Assembly: GCA_031265645.1 (NCBI GenBank)
Contig: JAISCJ010000012.1
Coordinates: 1-5,467 of the forward strand
Reading direction: 5' to 3'
DNA: 5,467 bases
Source: Holosporales bacterium
Lineage (GTDB): Bacteria > Pseudomonadota > Alphaproteobacteria > BNTO01
The translations under genes were made by a program, and so were the position numbers. Of this stretch, positions 1-4,104 are shown piece after piece; positions within the stretch are counted from its first letter, which is position 1, and the number at the start of each line of letters is the position of its first letter. The notes under the pieces were generated by a model. The model did not search any database and had not been told where the DNA came from. It was given only the letters and a program-made list of their open reading frames with translations.

Positions 1-219
1 GAAATCTTTCTCCATCCTGGATATTTCTTCACTAAATAACCTCACCTATAAGGTGGTTATTACACAACTTTGCCGTAAAAAGCTACCAATTTTTAGAATT
101 CTTTAACGTTTGGGTATAGACCAAGCGCCAAATGCTTACAAATAGTCGCCATTCAGGATTGGCGCATCCTGAGAAAACGTCTTGGCATAAATCGTGAATC
201 ATACTGCGTTAAGGTATAC
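1..219. other. Left-edge region with no convincing gene
   Basis: No complete gene is supported here. The left end may contain the tail of a rightward gene: frame 1 reads EIFLHPGYFFTK then a TAA at 37-39, and frame 2 stays open to a TAA at 104-106. On the minus strand an ATG at 15-13 is also possible. None of these can be chosen from so few codons. The stretch holds a bulged hairpin at 35-61, listed separately, and a second inverted repeat, TCAGGAT at 153-159 with ATCCTGA at 166-172 and a 6-nt loop. The second repeat lies about 48 nt past the stop of the leftward gene that ends at 220, but it lacks a T-run on either side. Confidence 0.5.
35..61. terminator. Terminator-like bulged hairpin
   Basis: AATAAC, a 2-nt CT bulge and CACCT (35-47) pair with AGGTG and GTTATT (51-61) around an ATA loop. 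This gives 11 base pairs with a GC-containing top and an AT-rich base. Because the outer arms are AATAAC and GTTATT, the transcript has a U-rich 3' arm in both directions, as in bidirectional terminators. There is no pure U tract. It lies about 160 nt past the stop of the leftward gene ending at 220, and it overlaps a possible TAA (37-39) of a rightward gene entering from the left. A shared terminator between converging genes is the simplest reading, but this is an inference. Confidence 0.4.
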
Positions 220-1755
220 TTAGGGCACCATAGATGAGATAAAGTCGGTCGCATTTAGCAAAGGCAAGCCATCACAGATGACGGTATAGTCATTCAATGC
301 GGATCCTCTATTCAGCAAATAATTAAGAACCTCCTCGCCGTTCCCACTTTTACACAGAGTCCTGCCGTTATAAATCGCAAAGGTTGCTACCTGAGGTGCT
401 GGCGGGAATGCCTGTGCTGGCGGGAAGGCCTGTGCTAGCCGCGATTGTGGGCGAAAAGAGAATATCGCTGGTGGCGCCATTATGTATTTTGCATCAAGAC
501 GATGCATTTCCCTCATCCACACAGGGTTAGATCGTCGCTCAGACGTAGCCGTTGGAATAAGTAATCCCTGAAAATGATTGTCTTGTGTTTTTGCAAACTT
601 TGCCGTGCAAAAAAACGGGCTGAAAAAGAAATACGCAGTGGCACCGCTTCGCCCTAGCACAAAATCAGTTATGGGACCAGAAAAATTGCCATGAAGAAAC
701 CCAACCATGCCATATGTATCTTGGCGACTAAGTTCGATTACGTTGTTCCGACAGAACCAAGCCGCCAAGAAAGAAACGTTGCTGAATAATGAACTATTAC
801 ACAAAAAATCACGATGTAGATCAGGATAGCTATGTCGCGGTATTAACGAATGATAGAATCTCGCGACTTCAGATCTAATAAAAACAAAACCTAGTGGAGT
901 ATTTTTTTCAACTGCTGCAAGCAGAGCACACGTGTTATCAAATTGTCCGTCATTTGCGTTTCTCTCCTCTATTTCGCACGCTGTTATTGGAATATCCTTC
1001 CATATATCGAGTAGCGTAGACTCGTATTCAGCGAGCTCTAACGTGTACGATTCGTGCATTTTTATAAAACAGGATCTAAATTCATGTGGAATTTGGTTCA
1101 CTAGAGCGGTCCGCGAGTCGGTGCACCAGGTATCAATATGAAGCAAAAATTCTACGCAATTAAATATTGGGGCTAGTGCGAAATAGTCTCCAAAGACATC
1201 TAGCAGTTCCAGATGAATAGGACCATCGGACCATTTCTGGACGTGGTCCGTGAAATCCTCGTAATTTGTTATGAAATTTCGCTGTGAAATACTGGTTTGC
1301 TGTATGAGGATAGCCATATCACAAAATATACGCGGGAATGTTAACGAGTAAGATTTGAGTAATTCAATATCGTTGGATCCTTCGGCATTTATAGCATCAA
1401 CAGTGAATCTAACAAGGTGTCTTGCAAAATCTAGCCATCCCTCTGATAAGGCGCGATGCAAGGCAGAAGTAGCTAGATGCAATGCAATGTGTGGTCCTAC
1501 AAAAGGAGGACATCGAAGCATGCTAGCTAGACTATCCGCTTGGCCTTGAACTACTAAGAATGAAGTGTCCGGATCCTCTTTTAGTGCATCCCACATTACT
1601 TGACGTGCACTCTGGATTATATGGTTTGGACCTGATTGGTAAAACAACTTGTCCACGGATTGAAAATTCGAAACTAACGAATTTTGTAGGCTGGCATTCA
1701 AAGAGCATGCAAAAAGACAATTTCCTAGAATTGCGACACGGAGTAGGCTGGGCAT
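220..1755 (-). CDS. Orphan exported protein, 511 aa, function unknown
   Basis: I do not recognise this family. The product begins MPSLLRVAILGNCLFAC, a short positive N-region (R6) and a hydrophobic core, so Sec export is likely. A signal peptidase I cut near A21 is possible. L14-F15-A16-C17 also resembles a lipobox, so a lipoprotein cannot be excluded, although F at -2 is unusual. The body (about 25-430) looks globular and mixed helical, with many Cys, Phe and Trp and no clear membrane segment. A proline-rich linker with a tandem AQAFPP repeat (441-452) precedes a small C-terminal segment (about 457-511). The ATG at 1755 is chosen because AAGG lies 5 nt upstream and a near-consensus promoter sits just before it. 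The MscS-type gene lies 207 bp upstream on the same strand, but the private promoter argues for separate transcription. A secreted factor or effector is possible; no function is claimed. Confidence 0.82.
   Translation of the reverse strand: MPSLLRVAILGNCLFACSLNASLQNSLVSNFQSVDKLFYQSGPNHIIQSARQVMWDALKEDPDTSFLVVQGQADSLASMLRCPPFVGPHIALHLATSALHRALSEGWLDFARHLVRFTVDAINAEGSNDIELLKSYSLTFPRIFCDMAILIQQTSISQRNFITNYEDFTDHVQKWSDGPIHLELLDVFGDYFALAPIFNCVEFLLHIDTWCTDSRTALVNQIPHEFRSCFIKMHESYTLELAEYESTLLDIWKDIPITACEIEERNANDGQFDNTCALLAAVEKNTPLGFVFIRSEVARFYHSLIPRHSYPDLHRDFLCNSSLFSNVSFLAAWFCRNNVIELSRQDTYGMVGFLHGNFSGPITDFVLGRSGATAYFFFSPFFCTAKFAKTQDNHFQGLLIPTATSERRSNPVWMREMHRLDAKYIMAPPAIFSFRPQSRLAQAFPPAQAFPPAPQVATFAIYNGRTLCKSGNGEEVLNYLLNRGSALNDYTVICDGLPLLNATDFISSMVP
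400..435 (-). repeat. Tandem 18-bp repeat coding AQAFPP twice
   Basis: Two adjacent 18-bp units (418-435 and 400-417) differ at a single base and encode AQAFPP-AQAFPP, residues 441-452 of the 511-aa protein, followed by AP. The near identity at DNA level suggests a recent in-frame duplication. The proline-rich sequence probably forms a flexible linker between the main body and the C-terminal segment. Confidence 0.85.
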
Positions 1756-1760
1756 TCTTA

Positions 1761-1764
1761 CCTT
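1761..1764 (-). promoter_or_regulatory. Ribosome binding site for the 511-aa gene
   Basis: The minus strand reads AAGG at 1764-1761, followed by 5 nt (TAAGA) and the ATG at 1755. It is a short but well-spaced Shine-Dalgarno sequence and supports the chosen start. Confidence 0.6.
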
Positions 1765-1819
1765 GACAATATACTGTGTAAGCTTTCTATTTTATATCTC
1801 TTATTTCATAGATTGTCAA
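1763..1819. repeat. Inverted repeat TTGACAAT / ATTGTCAA around a promoter
   Basis: TTGACAAT at 1763-1770 and its reverse complement ATTGTCAA at 1812-1819 are separated by 41 bp. The right arm supplies the -35 box of the leftward promoter and the left arm lies over the ribosome binding site. Only the left arm would be transcribed from the predicted start, so any role would be at the DNA level, for example a split operator. Chance is also possible because the arm contains a -35 consensus. Confidence 0.4.
1791..1819 (-). promoter_or_regulatory. Near-consensus sigma-70 promoter for the 511-aa gene
   Basis: On the minus strand a perfect -35 TTGACA (1819-1814) is followed by a 17-nt spacer and TATAAA (1796-1791), which matches 5 of 6 bases of the -10 consensus. 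Transcription would start near 1784, giving a leader of about 30 nt before the ATG at 1755. The strength of this match suggests high or constitutive expression unless a repressor acts. The -35 lies in one arm of an 8-bp inverted repeat whose other arm (1763-1770) overlaps the ribosome binding site. Confidence 0.75.
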
Positions 1820-1833
1820 TTGGTTGTTAAGCG

Positions 1834-1910
1834 TCTACTCATGTCTGTCGATTTTCGCTTTTAAATTATGTTAAATTCCTAAGCTGGCGGAGACAGACGA
1901 CATTAGTAGA
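1834..1910. repeat. Composite inverted repeat between the mscS-type gene and the 511-aa gene
   Basis: TCTACT (1834-1839) pairs with AGTAGA (1905-1910), and inside it GTCTGTC (1843-1849) pairs with GACAGAC (1892-1898). The arms are separated by short internal loops of 3 and 6 nt and a 42-nt AT-rich centre. The structure begins 15 bp upstream of the -35 box of the 511-aa gene and ends about 50 bp past the stop of the MscS-type gene. It could be an upstream regulator site or a structured 3' end. It lacks the short loop and U tract of an intrinsic terminator. Confidence 0.45.
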
Positions 1911-1962
1911 ATGTTAATACAAACATATAAACGCACGTTCACTAGAGAATAAACAGAAGGGC

Positions 1963-2850
1963 TTATAGACTGAGTGATGACTCCAAAGACGCACCAACAA
2001 GGCGCAACATCGTTGTCGACTGAAGTCGTTCCAACATGCGACGATTGTATTCAGATGCGAAATTGCCTCCAGGATCCACATTTATGCGAGCCCGAACTAT
2101 AATCGTAAGTGATACATTTGTGACTTTTACAAATTCTAGGCTTGGCTCATTCGGAGTTTCATCCGAAAAGAAATATTCCCACCCTGAATCTTGACGCATT
2201 GTGTCCAGAACTTGTTTAGTCATGGCGCTAAACGCTTTAATGTCTGAATCTTGTGCAATGCAAAATGTGCATGCCATGACGTGGTAGCCCATGGAAAAAT
2301 TTCGAATTGTTCCAATTTTTGAAAAAGGAAATGTTTCCAAGCTTCCGTCAAAATGCCGCAATGTAATTTGTCTAATTGATATAGTGTCGACATAGCCGAT
2401 TGCGCCATTTATTGATAAGCAATTTCCAGGAGCAATTTTTCCTTCGATTAAAGTTAATATGCCACGAATTATGTCTGTAAACGTGTCTTGTGCGCCAAGG
2501 GATATGCCAAGGCTTACAAAGCCTAAACCGTAAACAACAGGACTAATCGATATATTTACAGCAGATAAACAAGCAACAGCTCCAACCAGCAAGATAATAA
2601 TTTTCCCAACAGAATCGAATACGGACACTGTCGTAAGCAGCAAGTTGTGAGTTCCGATGTTTACCCTTTGCTCTTTTTGTGCACGTTGTACGTACGAAGC
2701 GAAGCGTTTGCATGCTCGTTTTAAGAAAATTCGAGAGGCAATGCACACGAGCACAATCAGCAAAATCTCGATTATCGCCGCTTTGTTTATGCTTGCTTGC
2801 TCTAGTAGACTTTTGGCTGCCGTTCCCGTCTCTACAAATTCATCTTTCAT
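1963..2850 (-). CDS. Small mechanosensitive ion channel, MscS family
   Basis: Inner-membrane channel of the MscS family, which opens under membrane tension and releases solutes during osmotic downshock. The 295-residue product is close to the usual length of a minimal MscS (286 in E. coli). Hydrophobic segments lie at about 23-43 and 80-100. The pore helix runs at about 103-131, with the Gly/Ala-rich VVYGLGFVSLGISLGAQ followed by DTFTDIIRGI. The beta domain follows (about 138-187: GNCLSINGAIGYVDTISIR, LRHFDGSLETFP), then a C-terminal alpha/beta domain. The common P-N-[GS]-x-I motif is changed to PFSKIGTIRNFS. I choose the ATG at 2850: AAGGGG lies 7 nt upstream, whereas the in-frame TTG at 2880 overlaps the predicted -10 box and has no Shine-Dalgarno sequence. 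It is divergent from the exported-protein gene at 3084. Confidence 0.93.
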   Translation of the reverse strand: MKDEFVETGTAAKSLLEQASINKAAIIEILLIVLVCIASRIFLKRACKRFASYVQRAQKEQRVNIGTHNLLLTTVSVFDSVGKIIILLVGAVACLSAVNISISPVVYGLGFVSLGISLGAQDTFTDIIRGILTLIEGKIAPGNCLSINGAIGYVDTISIRQITLRHFDGSLETFPFSKIGTIRNFSMGYHVMACTFCIAQDSDIKAFSAMTKQVLDTMRQDSGWEYFFSDETPNEPSLEFVKVTNVSLTIIVRARINVDPGGNFASEYNRRMLERLQSTTMLRLVGASLESSLSL

Positions 2851-2857
2851 TGCGTGT

Positions 2858-2863
2858 CCCCTT
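2858..2863 (-). promoter_or_regulatory. Ribosome binding site that fixes the MscS-type start at 2850
   Basis: The minus strand reads AAGGGG at 2863-2858, 7 nt before the ATG at 2850. This is a good Shine-Dalgarno match at the right distance. The longer in-frame TTG start at 2880 has nothing comparable upstream. Confidence 0.75.
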
Positions 2864-2879
2864 GAACTTATTTGAGACA

Positions 2880-2909
2880 ATTATAGCTTAAATACACCTT
2901 GTCTGTCTC
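2880..2909 (-). promoter_or_regulatory. Promoter of the MscS-type gene
   Basis: On the minus strand GAGACA (2909-2904, 4 of 6 to the -35 consensus) is followed by 18 nt and a perfect TATAAT (2885-2880). Transcription would start near 2873, leaving a leader of about 23 nt that contains AAGGGG before the ATG at 2850. The -35 box lies within GAGACAGAC, a 9-mer that also occurs at 1890-1898 in the next intergenic region. Confidence 0.6.
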
Positions 2910-3083
2910 GAATGTATTCATCCAAATCGGAAATAACAATTTGGGGTCATCATAAGATATCTAAATATTTATATTATATAGGGTTGGTATATTAAATAAT
3001 TAACTAATTACATATTGAGTGGTGCGCGTTTAGTTTGTGTACTACACTAAACATAGTAGAGGGTTCTTTGGTCTAAAACACTT
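2881..3083. other. Divergent AT-rich intergenic region
   Basis: This spacer holds the outward control signals of the MscS-type gene (left) and the exported-protein gene (right). The centre, about 2960-3012, is almost entirely A and T. It contains a perfect TAATTA-AC-TAATTA repeat (2997-3010), typical of bendable or easily melted DNA or of a nucleoid-protein target. No RNA gene or small coding frame is convincing here. Confidence 0.6.
3015..3052 (+). promoter_or_regulatory. Possible promoter and operator-like inverted repeat for the 313-aa gene
   Basis: GTTTAGT (3028-3034) and ACTAAAC (3046-3052) form a perfect 7-bp inverted repeat around 11 nt. The best rightward promoter I can see is TTGAGT (3015-3020), a 17-nt spacer and TGTACT (3038-3043), each 4 of 6 to consensus. 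The repeat would then be centred on the -10 box, the classic position for a repressor site. The transcript would start near 3050, about 34 nt before the ATG. The inverted repeat is seen directly; the promoter call and repression are inference. If transcription begins further upstream, the repeat could act as an mRNA hairpin. Confidence 0.35.
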
Positions 3084-4025
3084 ATGAAGTATATTTTTTT
3101 TTGCATCGCTATACTCGCGACATCAATTACTACAGAGAGCAGCCTCTTTTTGTCAAACTCTACACAATCTGCAGATATTTTGACGAGCAAACAAAGGTGG
3201 ACAGTTGCGAATACATCGTTTCTACTCTCCTCTCAAGTACGATTAGCAGAGTTAGACTTTTTTAGTAGAGGTGCGCTGGAACGCGCTATAGCTTCTTTAT
3301 CAGAGGATATGACGCAAGTCGAGCAAAGTTCAGTTTGCGCGTATATTGAGGATGCGCTGAATTCTGTGTGGCGTTTGCGTTGTAAAGGATGTATCATAAC
3401 TCCCAGCATGTTAGGAAATATTATATATAAAAGTCTTGTAAACAACAACGGTGTATGTGAATTGGTTAAACATCGTCAATTGATTCCAAACATGGTTGAT
3501 ATAATTGAACACTCGGGCGCCGTAAATTGGCGTTCGCCTACGATCAAAATCCAAAAAGCGGCAATTGCATCTTGCTTTTTAGATGAGATATTAACGCCTG
3601 GTAATCCTGGCATTTTACGTGATCCTATCACAGCGACACTTCATACTTTTGAGAAATTGGACAGAGCTATTGATGTGCTTTCTCCAATGGGTTTTGACGA
3701 AGACCTGGACGAATTCTGTGTTCAACTTCTAGATGTGCGAACAAGTTTACAGCAGAATTACAATGAACGTCCATTTCAAGGCGTGTTGCAGTCCGATGAA
3801 TTGCAACAGCACGAGCCACTACAACAGTACGAGACAGGAGACGACTCAGCACAGTCAGGGTACGCCCCAGCATTGCAACAGCATGAGCCGCCACCACAGT
3901 ACGATGCAACACAGCAACAGCACGCGCAAACACAGTCACAGCACAAACCGGCACAGCAACAGCACGAGTTACAGCAGCGCGGTAAAACACTGGATGAAAA
4001 AAGCCCATGTTGTTTAATCCTATAG
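3084..4025 (+). CDS. Exported protein with Gln/His-rich tail, PPxY and C-terminal CaaX box; candidate effector
   Basis: I do not recognise the family. The 313-residue product starts MKYIFFCIAILATSITTES, a Sec-type signal peptide (K2, hydrophobic core at 3-13). Residues about 25-235 form a soluble, mainly helical-looking region with several Cys and no other membrane segment. Residues 240-299 are a Gln/His-rich low-complexity tail with imperfect 24-aa repeats (LQQHEP..QY). The second copy contains PPQY (270-273), a PPxY motif bound in eukaryotes by WW domains. The protein ends SPCCLIL. The last four residues, C310-L-I-L, fit a CaaX box with Leu at X, the form favoured by geranylgeranyltransferase I. 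The ATG at 3084 is the only start that keeps the signal peptide, because a stop lies in frame at 3057, yet no close Shine-Dalgarno sequence is visible. It is convergent with uvrC. A host-modified secreted effector is my inference. Confidence 0.85.
   Translation: MKYIFFCIAILATSITTESSLFLSNSTQSADILTSKQRWTVANTSFLLSSQVRLAELDFFSRGALERAIASLSEDMTQVEQSSVCAYIEDALNSVWRLRCKGCIITPSMLGNIIYKSLVNNNGVCELVKHRQLIPNMVDIIEHSGAVNWRSPTIKIQKAAIASCFLDEILTPGNPGILRDPITATLHTFEKLDRAIDVLSPMGFDEDLDEFCVQLLDVRTSLQQNYNERPFQGVLQSDELQQHEPLQQYETGDDSAQSGYAPALQQHEPPPQYDATQQQHAQTQSQHKPAQQQHELQQRGKTLDEKSPCCLIL
3801..3980 (+). repeat. Gln/His-rich coding repeat with 72-bp period
   Basis: This stretch encodes residues 240-299 of the 313-aa exported protein. 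A 17-bp word, TTGCAACAGCAYGAGCC, occurs at 3801-3817 and 3873-3889, exactly 72 bp (24 codons) apart. Each copy is followed by a variant of CA-rich sequence ending CAGTACGA. A third, degraded section (QQQH..QHKP..QQQHELQQ) follows. The CAG/CAA/CAC richness makes the strand very uneven and opens spurious frames on both strands, which are not genes. Confidence 0.8.
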
Positions 4026-4104
4026 TATCTTGCATCCTATATGGATCATTTATTAATAGTGTTAAACAAATAAGATGCTAAAACACGTTATTTAGTAAAT
4101 CAGC
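4026..4104. other. Convergent intergenic spacer without a clear terminator
   Basis: The gap of 79 bp separates the stop codons of the 313-aa gene and uvrC. It is AT-rich and holds only weak inverted repeats (GTGTT 4059-4063 with AACAC 4082-4086, and ATCC/GGAT at 4034-4046). No GC-rich stem followed by a T-run is visible in either direction. Confidence 0.5.

Noticed and set aside
1370..1560. Weak ankyrin-like wording (HIALHLATSALHRALSEGWLDFARHLV) in the 511-aa protein
   Set aside because: Only one loose match, without the TPLH and GH turn pattern or further repeats, so an ankyrin domain is not supported.
1890..1919. Rightward promoter GAGACA-N18-TTAATA
   Set aside because: The -10 is poor and no rightward gene follows. 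The sequence is better explained as part of the inverted repeat.
3011..3083. Rab-type double-cysteine prenylation as evidence for a small GTPase encoded downstream
   Set aside because: The CCLIL end fits CCXXX, but the protein encoded at 3084-4025 has no GTP-binding motifs (no GxxxxGK[ST], no NKxD), so it is not a GTPase. Only the CaaX reading is kept.
3733..4017. 94-codon plus-strand frame rich in His, Asn and Ser overlapping the same tail
   Set aside because: It is a shifted reading of the CA-rich repeat inside the better-supported 313-aa gene. The composition is purely repeat-driven.
3667..4035. 122-codon open frame on the minus strand opposite the Gln/His-rich tail, rich in Val and Ala
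   Set aside because: It is the mirror of the CAG/CAC-rich coding repeat, which removes stop codons on the opposite strand. It has no ribosome binding site or recognisable protein features.
4071..4104. Possible intrinsic terminator between the convergent genes
   Set aside because: The only stems are about 5 bp, AT-rich and not followed by a T-run, so no terminator is called.
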